Source: Pseudonocardia sp. TRM90224
GTDB taxonomy: Bacteria > Actinomycetota > Actinomycetes > Mycobacteriales > Pseudonocardiaceae
Direction of reading: 5' to 3'
DNA: 64,000 bases
Assembly: GCF_021245725.1 (NCBI RefSeq)
Contig: NZ_JAJGSX010000008.1
Coordinates: 1-64,000, forward strand
Shown here: one piece after another, positions 17,023 through 26,059 of the stretch
Layout of the letters: the number at the start of each line of letters is the position of its first letter
Numbering within the stretch: the stretch's first letter is position 1
The notes under the pieces: generated by a model
Databases searched by the model: none
Told to the model about the DNA's origin: nothing
The model's input: only the letters and a program-made list of their open reading frames with translations
Position numbers and translations under genes: made by a program

Positions 17023-19148
17023 TCGGCCGGTTCGGTCCGTACATGTTGGAGGCCGAGCTGGGCCGTGTCGGCATGGGAGAGGTGTTCCGGGCCCGCGACG
17101 AGGAGCACGATGGGCGGGTGGTGGCGGTGAAGCTGCTCCCGGCCGGGCTCTCCGCCGACGCGCAGTACCGGGCCCGGTTCCGCCGCGAGGCCGAGCAGGC
17201 CGCGCGGATGAGCGAACCGCACACCGCCGTGATCCACCGCTACGGCGAGATCGACGGACGGCTCTTCCTGGACATGGCGCTGGCTCCCGGGCGCGACCTC
17301 GCGTCGGTGCTGGAAGCGGGCCCGCTGGCGCCGGCGGTCGCGGTGGAGGTCGTCGAGCAGGCCGCCGCCGCTCTCGACGCTGCGCACGCGTTCGGCCTCG
17401 TGCACCGCGACGTCAAGCCGGCGAACCTCCTGCTGGACGAGCGGCCGGACCGGCCGCCGTTCGTGACACTGATCGACTTCGGCATCGCGGCCGCCGTCGA
17501 CCCGGGCAGCCGTACCGCGCTCACCCGCACCGGGACGGTGATCGGCAGCCTCGCCTACATGGCCCCGGAGCGGTTCCACGCCGAACCGGCCGGTCCGCCG
17601 GCCGATGTCTACGCGCTGGCCTGTGTGCTGCACGAGCTGCTGACCGGCGAGCCTCCGTTCGGCTCCGGACCGCTCGAACTGGTCATGGCGGCCCATTTGC
17701 ACCACTCCCCACCTGCTCCGAGCCGCACCCGTGGCGGGATCCCGATGGGTCTCGACGCCGTGGTCGCGCACGGGATGGCGAAGGTGGCGGGGCAGCGCTT
17801 CCCGAGCGCGGGGGAACTCGCCGCGGCCGCTAGAGCGGCGCTCGCCTCAGCACCGAGCCCAGGCCCGGCAGCCGGCTCGCCAGCTGCGCGCAACCGCCCG
17901 GCGCCGACGCTCGCCGACACCGCCGCGCCGGTCCCGGTGCCCACGCACGTCGACGCTCCGAGGGCTGATCCGCGTCCCGGCGCCGACCGGACCGCGACCC
18001 TGCGGCGCCTGCTGCCGGTGGGGGTCGGCCTGGCGGCGGGGGCGATCGCGCTGGTCGTGGCGCTGCTGCTCGGCCTGGTCCCGCCGATCGGGCGGCCGAG
18101 CGCACTGCCGGCGGCCGCGCCGCTGCCGGCCGAACCGGCGCAGGCACAACCGACCGGCGGCGCGCTCGCGGAGCGCACCTTCCCGGGCTTCGGGGATCAA
18201 GCCCCCGAGGTGTCGTGGCTCGATTCGGTGCCGGTGATGGTGACGCAACACCAGGGGATCGAGGTGCGGGATCTCGTGACGGGAGCGCGGATCGGCGCGG
18301 CGGTCGAGACGTACGCCAACGCCGCGGCCGCGATCCGCCACGGTGACAGGACGCTGCTGGTGACAGCGGACGGGAACGGCTCCGTCATGCGGGTGTGGGA
18401 TCTCGCGACCGGTGCGGCGCAACCGACCGTCCTGTCCGGGCACGCCGCGGCGGTGTCTGCGATCGTCATCGCGCCCGCCGACGGCCGCGACGTCGTCGCA
18501 TCGCTGTCCTACGACCACACCGTGCGCCGCTGGGACCTCGCGACCGGCGCGCCGATCGGTGAGCCGATGCAGATGGACGCGGCTGGCGTCGGGTGGCCCG
18601 ACGAGCTGCAGGTCCTGGCCTCGGGTGGACGGCCGGTGGTTGTCGCGAGCGGGGGCCTCGGCGCGCGGCCCTATGCGTGGGACCTCGGGACGGGCGCTCG
18701 CGTGAACGTCCCGTTGCCGGCGGCGTTGCCGGCCGTCGGGGTGGAGGTCGGTTCCGTCGGCGGCCGCCCGGTTGAGCTCGTCGACGCGGACGCGCTCGAC
18801 GGGGACTACCGCACGCCGAACAGCCAGCAACGGCTGCGGCTGCTCGACATGACCAGCGGCGCGACGATCGCCGGATCGACCAGGTCGCTCCCCTCGGAAT
18901 TCCGGTACTCCACGCCGGTCGCCGTTGTCGAGGTCGGCGGGCGAACACTGGGCGTCATGACGGAGGGACCGACGATTCGCTTGTACGACCTGCAGACCGG
19001 AGCCGCGGTCGGGGACCCGCTCACCGGCCACGAGGAGAAGGCGCTGACGGTCAAGACGTTCACGGTCGACAACCGGGTCTTCCTCTTGTCCCGCAGCGTC
19101 GATCGCAGCGTCCGGCTATGGGACCTCACCGCGCGGGTGGGGCGATGA
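17019..19148 (+). CDS. Membrane Ser/Thr protein kinase with WD40 domain
   Basis: 709 residues. The cytoplasmic kinase domain spans about 6-270 with loop [12 protein letters not shown]38, catalytic loop H129-R130-D131-V-K-P and D153-F-G, plus YMAPERF; it is an RD kinase expected to be active. A Pro/Ala-rich linker leads to a membrane helix near 330-352. The extracytoplasmic C-terminus has WD40-type repeats ([29 protein letters not shown]). The ATG overlaps the previous stop after ggagg. Extracytoplasmic propellers on such kinases are thought to sense ligands or partners; the signal here is unknown. Confidence 0.9.
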   Translation: MIGRFGPYMLEAELGRVGMGEVFRARDEEHDGRVVAVKLLPAGLSADAQYRARFRREAEQAARMSEPHTAVIHRYGEIDGRLFLDMALAPGRDLASVLEAGPLAPAVAVEVVEQAAAALDAAHAFGLVHRDVKPANLLLDERPDRPPFVTLIDFGIAAAVDPGSRTALTRTGTVIGSLAYMAPERFHAEPAGPPADVYALACVLHELLTGEPPFGSGPLELVMAAHLHHSPPAPSRTRGGIPMGLDAVVAHGMAKVAGQRFPSAGELAAAARAALASAPSPGPAAGSPAARNRPAPTLADTAAPVPVPTHVDAPRADPRPGADRTATLRRLLPVGVGLAAGAIALVVALLLGLVPPIGRPSALPAAAPLPAEPAQAQPTGGALAERTFPGFGDQAPEVSWLDSVPVMVTQHQGIEVRDLVTGARIGAAVETYANAAAAIRHGDRTLLVTADGNGSVMRVWDLATGAAQPTVLSGHAAAVSAIVIAPADGRDVVASLSYDHTVRRWDLATGAPIGEPMQMDAAGVGWPDELQVLASGGRPVVVASGGLGARPYAWDLGTGARVNVPLPAALPAVGVEVGSVGGRPVELVDADALDGDYRTPNSQQRLRLLDMTSGATIAGSTRSLPSEFRYSTPVAVVEVGGRTLGVMTEGPTIRLYDLQTGAAVGDPLTGHEEKALTVKTFTVDNRVFLLSRSVDRSVRLWDLTARVGR

Positions 19149-21046
19149 CCGCCGAACCCGCCACGGCCCAGCGGATCGGGCCCTACCAGCTGATCGGCCG
19201 GATCGGGGCCGGTGCGATGGGCGAGGTCCACCGGGCCGTCGACACCGCCCACGGCGGCCGGCTGGTGGCGCTCAAGCTGCTTCCGCCGCAGGTGACCGAC
19301 GACCCCGAGCGGCGCGCCCGGTTCGAGCGGGAGTCGCACATCGTCGCTTCACTCACCGAGCCCCACGTCATCGACGTGCACAGCTACGGAACCGTCGACG
19401 GCCGGCCCTATCTCGACATGCGCCTGGTCGACGGGCCCGACCTCGCCGCGCACCTCGCGACGACCGGTCCGTTGCCGCCCGAGCACGCCGTCGCCATCGT
19501 CGAGCAGGTGGCGGCGGCGCTCGACGCCGCGCATGCCGCAGGATTGGTGCACAACGACGTCAAGCCGTCGAACGTGCTGCTGCACCGGCCGGTGCCAGGG
19601 CAGATCCCGAGCGTCGTGCTGGCCGACTTCGGCATCGCCGGCGACGCCGGTGGCCTCGGCACCGTGGAGTACCTCGCCCCGGAGCGGTGGCAGGGCCGGG
19701 CCGGGGACCAGCGGGTCGACGTGTACGCGCTGGCCTGCTTGCTGCACGAGCTGCTCACCGGCTTCCGCGCGTTCCCAGGCGCGGAGTTCGCCGCGCAGCT
19801 GCACGGGCACCTGATGCTGTCCCCGCCGCGTCCCTCGGCAATGCGGCCGGGGGTGCCGGGGTCGCTCGACGCGGTTGTCGCGGCCGGGATGGCCAAGCAT
19901 CCGGGGCAGCGCGTGCCATCGGCCGGGCAGCTCGCCGGGATGGCCCGCGCCGCGATCACCCCGGCCCGTGGCATCAGCCGCCGCGGTCTGCTGACCGGGA
20001 TCGGCGCCGGGATCGTCGTGCTGGGCGGCGGGCTGGCCGTGGCAGCCTCCGCCCGCGCCGGCGGCAGCGCGTCCCCCGGAGGTGCGGCGCCGGCCCGGAT
20101 CACCCCCGATCGGGCGCTCGGCATCCGCAGTTTCGAATACTCCCCGTTCAGCCTCGGCGTCGTCGGAGGCCGCCCGCTGGCTGTGATCGTCGAGAGCAAC
20201 TCCGTCGACGACCCCACCTCGCGCGCGTGGGACCTGCTCGACGACCGCGAGGTCCGCCCGGGCGGGGTGCTCACCGGCACGTTCCTCGCCCACAACGTGG
20301 CGCTCGCCGAGGTCGATGGCCGGGGGCTGCTCTGCTGCTGCACCGGCACGGCGACGTCCGTCGACCGCAGCAAGGTTGATGTGCTCGATCTGCTCACCAG
20401 CAAGACGCTCGGCTCCATACCGGTGCCCGGCGCGTCGACGGTCGTGTTCTCCGTGGGCCTGGACCGGCCGGCGCTGTTCGTCCTGGATCGGGGCGACGTG
20501 GTGACGCGCCTGAACCTGTCGCCGCTGGAGGTGGTGGCGACGTCAGCGCCGATCGACGGGACCGGGATCCTCGCGGAAATGCAGGCGGTCGTTCTCGACG
20601 GAACGCCGGCGCTCCTGGTCCAGTCGCCGGCCGTCGGCATGGTGGCGCTCGACGCCGAGACGCTCACGCCCATGGCGACCTGGACGTGGCGCGCGACCAC
20701 CGCCCTCACCGTGAACGGGCAGACCTGCGGCGTCGGGTTCACCACCCAACTCGCCGTGTCACCGGCTGGGGAGCAGCCACGCCTGTTCGATGCGCCGAAC
20801 CCCAGCGGCGACATCGTCGCCGTCGAGGTCGGCGGCCGGGGGATCGCCGTGCTCGGCCAACGGTCCGGCGACATCCTGCTCTACGACATCGTCACCGGTG
20901 GCCGCCTCGACGTCGTGCTCAGCGGGCACCAGGCCCGGATCACCCAACTCGGCGTGATCGCCAGCGGCGACCGTCCACTGCTGGTGTCGGCCGCCGCAGA
21001 CAACACGATCCGGGTCTGGGACCTCGCCGTTCACGTCCCGTCATGA
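19145..21046 (+). CDS. Non-RD Ser/Thr protein kinase with Tat-like membrane anchor and WD40 domain
   Basis: 633 residues. The kinase domain (13-270) has loop [12 protein letters not shown]44, catalytic loop H136-N137-D138-V-K-P and D161-F-G. The usual arginine before the catalytic aspartate is asparagine, which makes it a non-RD kinase, and the activation segment is short. At about residue 277 the single hydrophobic segment begins with [10 protein letters not shown], a twin-arginine motif, so the beta-propeller (ending [14 protein letters not shown]) may be exported by Tat. The start codon overlaps the previous stop (ATGA). Together with the two upstream genes it forms one operon. Confidence 0.88.
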   Translation: MTAEPATAQRIGPYQLIGRIGAGAMGEVHRAVDTAHGGRLVALKLLPPQVTDDPERRARFERESHIVASLTEPHVIDVHSYGTVDGRPYLDMRLVDGPDLAAHLATTGPLPPEHAVAIVEQVAAALDAAHAAGLVHNDVKPSNVLLHRPVPGQIPSVVLADFGIAGDAGGLGTVEYLAPERWQGRAGDQRVDVYALACLLHELLTGFRAFPGAEFAAQLHGHLMLSPPRPSAMRPGVPGSLDAVVAAGMAKHPGQRVPSAGQLAGMARAAITPARGISRRGLLTGIGAGIVVLGGGLAVAASARAGGSASPGGAAPARITPDRALGIRSFEYSPFSLGVVGGRPLAVIVESNSVDDPTSRAWDLLDDREVRPGGVLTGTFLAHNVALAEVDGRGLLCCCTGTATSVDRSKVDVLDLLTSKTLGSIPVPGASTVVFSVGLDRPALFVLDRGDVVTRLNLSPLEVVATSAPIDGTGILAEMQAVVLDGTPALLVQSPAVGMVALDAETLTPMATWTWRATTALTVNGQTCGVGFTTQLAVSPAGEQPRLFDAPNPSGDIVAVEVGGRGIAVLGQRSGDILLYDIVTGGRLDVVLSGHQARITQLGVIASGDRPLLVSAAADNTIRVWDLAVHVPS

Positions 21047-21083
21047 CGCCGGCGGTCGAGGACGAGCGGGCCGGGCGTTGGGT

Positions 21084-21144
21084 GTCGACAACGACGTTTT
21101 GGCTGTTGTTAGCGTTCACAAACCGCCAGAACGTCGTTGTCGAC
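21084..21144. repeat. 61-bp palindromic repeat, copy 1
   Basis: Two 20-bp arms (21084-21103 and 21125-21144, starting GTCGACAACGACG and ending CGTCGTTGTCGAC) match except for one G-U pair and enclose a 21-base loop. An almost identical copy (one base different) lies at 39834-39894. It could act as the terminator of the kinase operon, but such sequence identity over 61 bp points to a dispersed repeat, such as a REP-like or MITE element. Confidence 0.85.
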
Positions 21145-21291
21145 GATCGTCATGAACGGCGACGGCCAGCCATACGAGTTCACGCAAGGCTGATGGCGCA
21201 GGCGTCGGCACCGAACCCGAAGACCGCGGTTTTGCCAACACCGCCAAGGAACCGTCTCCGGCCACCGCGCCGGAAAAGCAGATCCGACCGG

Positions 21292-21489
21292 TCAACGACA
21301 ATTGCATTCCGTACGCACCGGACGACAGAGGAAGTCGTAGTACACGCGACGAAATCTAGTGGGATCACTTTGACATTTCTGAGTGTAAAGACACTCGGAA
21401 GGCGGGTCACAGATTCTGGCCTGAGCTTCGACCTTCGGGACGAACACAACCAGCAATTGATCCGCCAGCAGCGTAGCGATGCGCATCAT
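21292..21489 (-). CDS. Small Cys-rich peptide with conserved N-terminal segment
   Basis: About 65 residues. The N-terminus MRIATLLADQLLVVFVPKVE resembles that of the peptide at 39543 (MRIVAAAADHLLQRFVPVAS), including the ADxLL and FVP positions. A small Ala-rich stretch follows and then a mature part with six cysteines (ICDPPSECLYTQKCQSD and LCRPVRTECNC). The pattern fits a leader plus disulfide-rich peptide; a RiPP precursor is possible, but no maturation enzyme adjoins it. GTG 21492 or ATG 21489 follows a ggaagg box. The surrounding DNA is lower in GC than the flanks. Confidence 0.6.
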   Translation of the reverse strand: MMRIATLLADQLLVVFVPKVEAQARICDPPSECLYTQKCQSDPTRFRRVYYDFLCRPVRTECNCR

Positions 21490-21745
21490 CACAACCTTCC
21501 GTGAGTCAGTAAGGCAAGAGGAAGTACCACTCTGAACCTACACACGGCACGACCAATCTCCCTTGATCCGCTGACCTGGGAAAAGGGCCTCTCTAGGCGG
21601 TATTCTCGGCCAGGCGCGCAGTGCCTTGTCGGCTTGCGGGCGAGCTCTGCCCGAAGCCGGCTGCGACCGCGTCGAGCGCATCGATTTCCCCGACGCCCCA
21701 CCCACACCCGACTGGTGGGCTTCCGCTGACGCAGGCAGGCAGGCG

Positions 21746-22090
21746 TCAGCCGCCGGGGAGGGGACGATCGATCACGGTGAAGCCCGGCAGGACCAGGCCG
21801 CCGTGCTCACCACCCAGCAACAGGAGGATTTCCCCGTCGCGGTCCGCACCCCAGCCGTGGCCGATCGCGTACTCGACGACGAGCCGCACGTCGCGTGGAG
21901 CAACAACCTTCAGGCTGTACTGCTTCGGTGCCAGGTCGACCTGCAGCGTTCGGGCACGTGTCGCCGAGATACGCCACACGCGGAGTCGAATGCAACGCTG
22001 CCAGTCCTCGCCGGATCGGACGTGCCGGATCCGAGCCGTCCAGGCGAACTGTTCAGAGCCGAGCGTCAATCTGCGTAGGCGGTCCTTCAC
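21746..22090 (-). CDS. Unrecognised 114-residue protein
   Basis: The product (MKDRLRRLTLGSEQFAWTAR, RVWRISATRARTLQVDLAPK, VEYAIGHGWGADRDGEILLL) is compact, soluble and beta-rich. I do not recognise its family. Its GTG start overlaps by four bases (GTGA) the stop of a small membrane-protein gene upstream on the same strand, which supports both readings and suggests paired action, but the upstream gene is frameshifted in this sequence. Confidence 0.6.
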   Translation of the reverse strand: MKDRLRRLTLGSEQFAWTARIRHVRSGEDWQRCIRLRVWRISATRARTLQVDLAPKQYSLKVVAPRDVRLVVEYAIGHGWGADRDGEILLLLGGEHGGLVLPGFTVIDRPLPGG

Positions 22091-22517
22091 CAGTGACCAC
22101 CGCCCGACAGCGCACCGTCACGCATGCCGTCGAGCACTCCGCTCCGCTGCGACTGCGCCGACCGCCTCAGCAGCTGGTCGACGGCGGGCGCGAACGGCTT
22201 GCCGCCGATCCGCTGGCGAACCACCCGAGCGAGACGACCACGCCGGTCGACGCCAGTGCCGCCGAGAACTGACGACTGCGCAGGATCGCCACAGCGTACC
22301 CGGACCGGATCCGCGGGCACCCGACCCGCGGTGGAGAAGGCCACCCCAAAACACCGTCCCAATTATCCCCAGGAAGGCAGCTGCGAGCCAGGGTCGATCG
22401 TGCACGTAGGCGAGACATTCCGCGGATGTCCCGTGGGATGTCCTGGCGCCAATGCAGCACCCCCGCGACGATCAGCAAGACACCGACAGGAATCGCGAGC
22501 ACGCCGGCTACGAACAT
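22087..22517 (-). pseudogene. Small membrane protein gene, frameshifted
   Basis: Three minus frames must be joined to give one sensible protein: MFVAGVLAIPVGVLLIVAGV, then FLGIIGTVFWGGLLHRG, then ILRSRQFSAALASTGVVVSL, and finally PFAPAVDQLLRRSAQSQRSG with the stop overlapping the next start. That is three hydrophobic segments and a polar tail. At least two frame changes are needed, so it is either dead or the raw sequence has indel errors. Confidence 0.5.
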
Positions 22518-22734
22518 CCTCAGCGTTGATCCTCCGATCTCGCACTCGGTAGACACGGCCTTCCGGTGGCCAACGGCCTCCACGGTCGCCGTTCACGTGA
22601 TCGATTCGACCGCAGCCGCCGACCCCATCGTGCGGCCATCAGGAAGCGCTGCGTAACGACTCGCTCCACGCTGCTCGATCTCCTCGCCGCACGGTCGGCC
22701 CATCCAGCCGACCCTCCAGCAACGAGAGGTCACC

Positions 22735-22890
22735 ATGCGGATCCACGTCGCCGCCGCCACGCTCGCTGGCTCGCTCCTGTTCGCCGGATGCTCGGGCGGC
22801 CCCGCGCCGAGCGACAACGCGAGCAGTGCCCCGGTTGCCGCTCCGGCGACAGCAGTGCGGCGCACCGGGGTCCTTGCTGCGCTGCTGGTT
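22735..22890 (+). pseudogene. Truncated lipoprotein gene, 5' part only
   Basis: The reading starts with a good ribosome-binding site (cgagagg) and a lipoprotein signal (AATLAGSLLFAGCSGG, lipobox cysteine at residue 19) followed by a Ser/Ala-rich linker. It loses protein character near 22890, where it meets the 3' end of the convergent DUF899 gene. The frame runs on to 23076 only as the antisense of that gene. Confidence 0.55.
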
Positions 22891-22891
22891 C

Positions 22892-23629
22892 TCAGGTCAG
22901 CTCGTCGGAGCGGCCGGCCTCGATGCGCGACCACTGGGCAATGGGCCGCCCGTTCGCAGTCCAGACCCCGGGGCCGGCGTCGCCCCAGGGCCGGGGCCAG
23001 CCGTCGGGTGAGTCCTCCCAGGTTTCCTGGCGGCCGTGGACGGTCATGTCCAGCAGCCCGTGAGTTGGTGCCATGATCTCGACGCCGCGACCGCCGGTGT
23101 AGTACGTCTCGAACACCCGTGCGCCGTCGCGGACGTAGCAGACGAGGTGGTGGCTCTGCCAGTCACGACCTTCCAGCAGCTGCGCCACGGTCTTCTCGAC
23201 GGAGTACCACGGCATCTCCAGGCCCATGAAGTCCCGGTAGCGGATGCTCGCCTCGAAAGGACCCTTGCACAGCACGGCGTAGGTGGCGTCGCGGGAATGG
23301 ATGTAGGACAGCTCGCGGACCTGGCTGTTGAAGAACGTGCAACCCTCGCACTGCTCCGCGGCGGACAGGCCGGGCCACCAGGCGTGGTAGTACGCGATGA
23401 GCTGCGAGCGGCCCTCGAAGGCGTCGAGGATCGTGACCGGCCCCTCGGCGCCGATCAGCTCGATGGTGGCGTCGATCTCCACCATCGGCAGCCGCCGCCG
23501 CGCGGCCGCGATCGCATCGCCTTCGCGGGTGTGCGTCTTCTCCCGCACGAGCAACGCCTCCCGCGCCTGCTGCCAGGTCTTCCGGTCGACCACCGGCGGG
23601 AGCGCCGGACCGGGTGCTCGGTCGTTCAT
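22892..23629 (-). CDS. DUF899 thioredoxin-like protein
   Basis: 245 residues, matching the DUF899 family with a thioredoxin-like fold: VDRKTWQQAREALLVREKTH, a central LIAYYHAWWPGL and CEGCTFFNSQVRELSYIHSR, and DFMGLEMPWYS. The CEGC pair could be redox-active. The ATG at 23629 follows tggaggagatc. The cellular role is unknown, though the family is widespread in actinobacteria. It is divergent or separate from its neighbours and has about 280 bp of upstream DNA. Confidence 0.85.
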   Translation of the reverse strand: MNDRAPGPALPPVVDRKTWQQAREALLVREKTHTREGDAIAAARRRLPMVEIDATIELIGAEGPVTILDAFEGRSQLIAYYHAWWPGLSAAEQCEGCTFFNSQVRELSYIHSRDATYAVLCKGPFEASIRYRDFMGLEMPWYSVEKTVAQLLEGRDWQSHHLVCYVRDGARVFETYYTGGRGVEIMAPTHGLLDMTVHGRQETWEDSPDGWPRPWGDAGPGVWTANGRPIAQWSRIEAGRSDELT

Positions 23630-23910
23630 GATCTCCTCCACTTGTCTTGTTGCCTTGGCCCACCGACGAACGAGCCGTAAGAGATTCGACGTCGCGGGGA
23701 TTGCGTTCGCGTGGCCGTGGCCGGTGCGGCCGTGAGCCGCAGCTGGTTTGACTTGTCGATGTCCGTGGTCGCGGTCGCCGCCGGACACCGATGCTGGTCA
23801 CGATGGCCTCCTGCAAGTGTTCCTGCTGGTGTCGACGCTAGGGCCAGCGCGTCGCCGGCGAATCGGCGAAATCGCCGGTCGTCACCAGCGGCTGCGGCCG
23901 GCCTCGGGGA
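23630..23910. other. Intergenic region upstream of DUF899 gene
   Basis: No gene or clear regulatory motif was recognised between the DUF899 start and the end of the sigma factor gene. Confidence 0.4.
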
Positions 23911-24771
23911 TCACCTGGCGAGGTCGGCCTGCTGGTCCAGCCGTGTCAGCTTCAGCGGATTCCGGACCAAATAGATGTCGGTGATCCGGCCCTCCACCAC
24001 CACGACGCTCACCGCAGCGGGCTCGCCGGCCACTTCGATCCGAGCCGCAACCGCACCGTTGAGCCACGTGACCGCCGACACGAGGGCGGATCGGCTCGCA
24101 CGGGCCAGAACCGCCGTCACCGCTTCCGCCCCGTGCACGGGGGCCAGCACGGCGCCCGCGAGCCCGCCACCGTCGGCGATCATGACCACGTCCGGTGCCA
24201 TGACCTCCATCAGGTCCTGCAGTCGACCTGTGCCCAGTGCGGCCAGGAAGCGATCCATCACGGCTCGCTGTTCCGACGCACTGACCTGCACCCGGGGTCG
24301 ACGAGCCATGACGTGGCCGCGGGCCCGCCGCGCGATCTGGCGCACCGAAGCCGGAGACTTGCCCACGGCCTCGGCGATGTCACCGTGCGGCATGTCGAAT
24401 ACCTCGCGGAGCACGAACACCGCCCGTTCCACCGGCGCGAGCGTTTCCAGCACTGTCAGCACCGCCATCGAGACGCTTTCCGCGAGCTGCACGTCCTCCG
24501 CAACATCCGGGCTGGTCAGCAGCGGTTCCGGCAGCCACTCGCCGACATAGTCCTCCCGGATGCGGGACAGCGTTCGCCGGCGGTTGAGTGCCTGCCGGGT
24601 GACGATCCGCACGAGATACGCGCGCGGATCGTGTACCCGCGACCGATCGACGTCCGCCCACCGCAGCCACGAATCCTGCAGCACGTCGTCCGCGTCGGTC
24701 GCCGAGCCGAGCATCTCGTAGGCGACCGTGAACAGCAGGCTGCGATGGGCGACGAATGGATCGGGTGTCAT
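23911..24771 (-). CDS. ECF41-type RNA polymerase sigma factor
   Basis: 286 residues: sigma-70 region 2 (MLGSATDADDVLQDSWLRWA), region 4 (FVLREVFDMPHGDIAEAVGK), then a SnoaL-like C-terminal domain. Family-typical motifs are all present: WLPEPLL, DGGG and NPLKL near the end. In the ECF41 group the C-terminal domain regulates the sigma factor in place of an anti-sigma protein, and the only regular target is the adjacent carboxymuconolactone decarboxylase-like gene. That gene lies directly upstream here with an ATGA overlap, so the pair is one operon. Confidence 0.92.
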   Translation of the reverse strand: MTPDPFVAHRSLLFTVAYEMLGSATDADDVLQDSWLRWADVDRSRVHDPRAYLVRIVTRQALNRRRTLSRIREDYVGEWLPEPLLTSPDVAEDVQLAESVSMAVLTVLETLAPVERAVFVLREVFDMPHGDIAEAVGKSPASVRQIARRARGHVMARRPRVQVSASEQRAVMDRFLAALGTGRLQDLMEVMAPDVVMIADGGGLAGAVLAPVHGAEAVTAVLARASRSALVSAVTWLNGAVAARIEVAGEPAAVSVVVVEGRITDIYLVRNPLKLTRLDQQADLAR

Positions 24772-25346
24772 GCCCCGGACGCCGCAACGGCGGTATCGGA
24801 ACGCTCGGCCAGCGGAATCTCGCAGCTGGCGGAATAACCCTGCGAAGTGATTCCGTGCGCCGTATTGGCCCGGCTCGCCATGTTGGCGAAGGCGATGAAC
24901 GTGGTCAGCTCGACCAACGCCGCCGCACCGAGCTGCTCCAGCAGGCTCGCCGACATCTCGTCGGCGACGGTCGTCGGAGTGTTGGTCATCGCCTCGGCGT
25001 ACTCCAGGACCGCCCGCTCCAGCGGGTCGAACACGTCCGTATGACGCCAGTTCGGCACCTGGCTGGCCTTGGTCAGATCGAGGTTCTGGTTCAGTGCCAG
25101 GAAGTAGTTGATGTCCAGGCACCAGCTGCAGCCGATCTGCGCCGCGACGGCCATGTGCGCGAACGTCTTGAGGCCCGCGTCGCACGCGGCCCACGCGGCC
25201 ACCTTCGTCGCGTACTCCGAGTTGGCATCCGCCACAGGTGGGCTGTTGTACGACACCGCGATCGGCTCGGGTACGGACCCGAGCTGGTTGATCAGAGCGT
25301 CCCTGAGCTCGGCGGGGAGCTCTGCCTTCGGGATGCGTACCGCCAT
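24768..25346 (-). CDS. Carboxymuconolactone decarboxylase/AhpD-like protein
   Basis: 192 residues with the AhpD-like motif CSWCLDINYFLALNQ, in which the CxxC pair would be redox-active, preceded by FAHMAVAAQIG. These proteins are peroxidase-like reductases or decarboxylases. In ECF41 operons this is the standard partner and target of the sigma factor. The ATG follows aggagg. A likely ECF41 promoter is 37 bp upstream, suggesting that the operon is switched on by its own sigma factor. Confidence 0.9.
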   Translation of the reverse strand: MAVRIPKAELPAELRDALINQLGSVPEPIAVSYNSPPVADANSEYATKVAAWAACDAGLKTFAHMAVAAQIGCSWCLDINYFLALNQNLDLTKASQVPNWRHTDVFDPLERAVLEYAEAMTNTPTTVADEMSASLLEQLGAAALVELTTFIAFANMASRANTAHGITSQGYSASCEIPLAERSDTAVAASGA

Positions 25347-25382
25347 GCTGTCCTCCTGCGCGCTTCATCCGGTCATCCATGA

Positions 25383-25409
25383 GACACCGCGGAGCCCACG
25401 AATGTGACA
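25383..25409 (-). promoter_or_regulatory. Candidate ECF41 promoter
   Basis: On the minus strand TGTCACA (25409-25403) is followed by 16 bases and TGTC (25386-25383). ECF41 promoters have a TGTCACA -35 element and a CGTC-like -10 element at that spacing. The distance to the ATG at 25346 is suitable. Autoregulation is thus likely. Confidence 0.6.
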
Positions 25410-25534
25410 CCCGAGGCCGACGGCCGACGGGCACCTCAGGGGTTGCACGCGGTGCGTGACCGAGGATGGACGGTCACCCGTGACATTCGTGGAGACCGGA
25501 TCCAAGTAGGTTTCGTGACCTGGTTCTCCCAGGG

Positions 25535-25570
25535 CCAGGGTTCGGGGTTCGAGTCCCTGACAGCGCGCCA
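25535..25570 (+). repeat. 3' part of tRNA, copy 3
   Basis: The T arm ggttcgagtcc and the following ctgacagcgcgcca match copies 1 and 2 with two changes in the acceptor strand (cagcgcgcca for cggcgcacca). The terminator and about 30 further bases also match. The identity covers only 36 bases of the tRNA, so it is the shortest and most diverged copy. Confidence 0.65.
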
Positions 25571-25574
25571 CCCA

Positions 25575-25612
25575 CGAAGGCCCTGGCCAGCGGAAGCTGG
25601 TCAGGGCCTTCG
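25575..25612 (+). terminator. Terminator hairpin after tRNA copy 3
   Basis: A 16-bp stem (25575-25590 with 25597-25612, one wobble) with loop cggaag has the same design as at 947 and 7135. Confidence 0.75.
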
Positions 25613-25713
25613 CGCTTCGCGTCCACAGTGGTCCGGTGCGTGCTCCGGGCTCGGCCTCATCAGGCTCGGCGGCCCGCGCACAGGTTCATGGCCCGTGCAT
25701 GGGTTCGGCGTCT

Positions 25714-25825
25714 ACCGTCATCCGACGCCGTGTCCCCTCCCGTAGTCACCCCCGCAGGCGATGGACTTCAGAGCATCGTCACCGAGGCAGATCCACACCA
25801 GGCCCGCGCCGCCGGGGCGATCGGC
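25714..25825 (-). pseudogene. Duplicated 3' end of the secreted-protein gene at 14065
   Basis: These 112 bp equal 14061-14172 with two substitutions and no gaps, covering the last about 35 codons and the region just past the stop. Beyond 25825 the match falls away quickly, although gcccagg near 25905 hints at an eroded continuation. It has no start codon and is not a gene. It lies about 100 bp after the third tRNA fragment. Confidence 0.75.
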
Positions 25826-26059
25826 GCCGGCGTCGACGTGCTTCTTTTCTGCCGGCAAACTGCCGCTCATCCCGCCTCCCCCACCACCGCGGTATCCCTT
25901 TGCCCAGGTAGATGCAACACCGGCGCGGGCGCCGTTCAGTGACAGCGAACGCTGGCCACAGCCCGGCTAGATTCGTTCGTGTTCGGATTTTCAACTGCCG
26001 ATTCCGGGGCTACTCGGCGCACTTCGAGGATCAGCCACGTTCAGTTGGAGGCAGCACTC

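Noticed and set aside
21084..21144. Simple terminator explanation for the palindrome
   Set aside because: Termination may occur there, but 60 of 61 identical bases in a second distant copy is more than a terminator requires.
21180..21449. Protein on the minus strand overlapping the Cys-rich peptide
   Set aside because: Different frame of the same region without a ribosome-binding site; the Cys-rich frame matches the peptide at 39543.
892..25570. Functional tRNA genes at the three tRNA-like sites
   Set aside because: All three lack the 5' acceptor strand and D arm, so none can fold as a complete tRNA.
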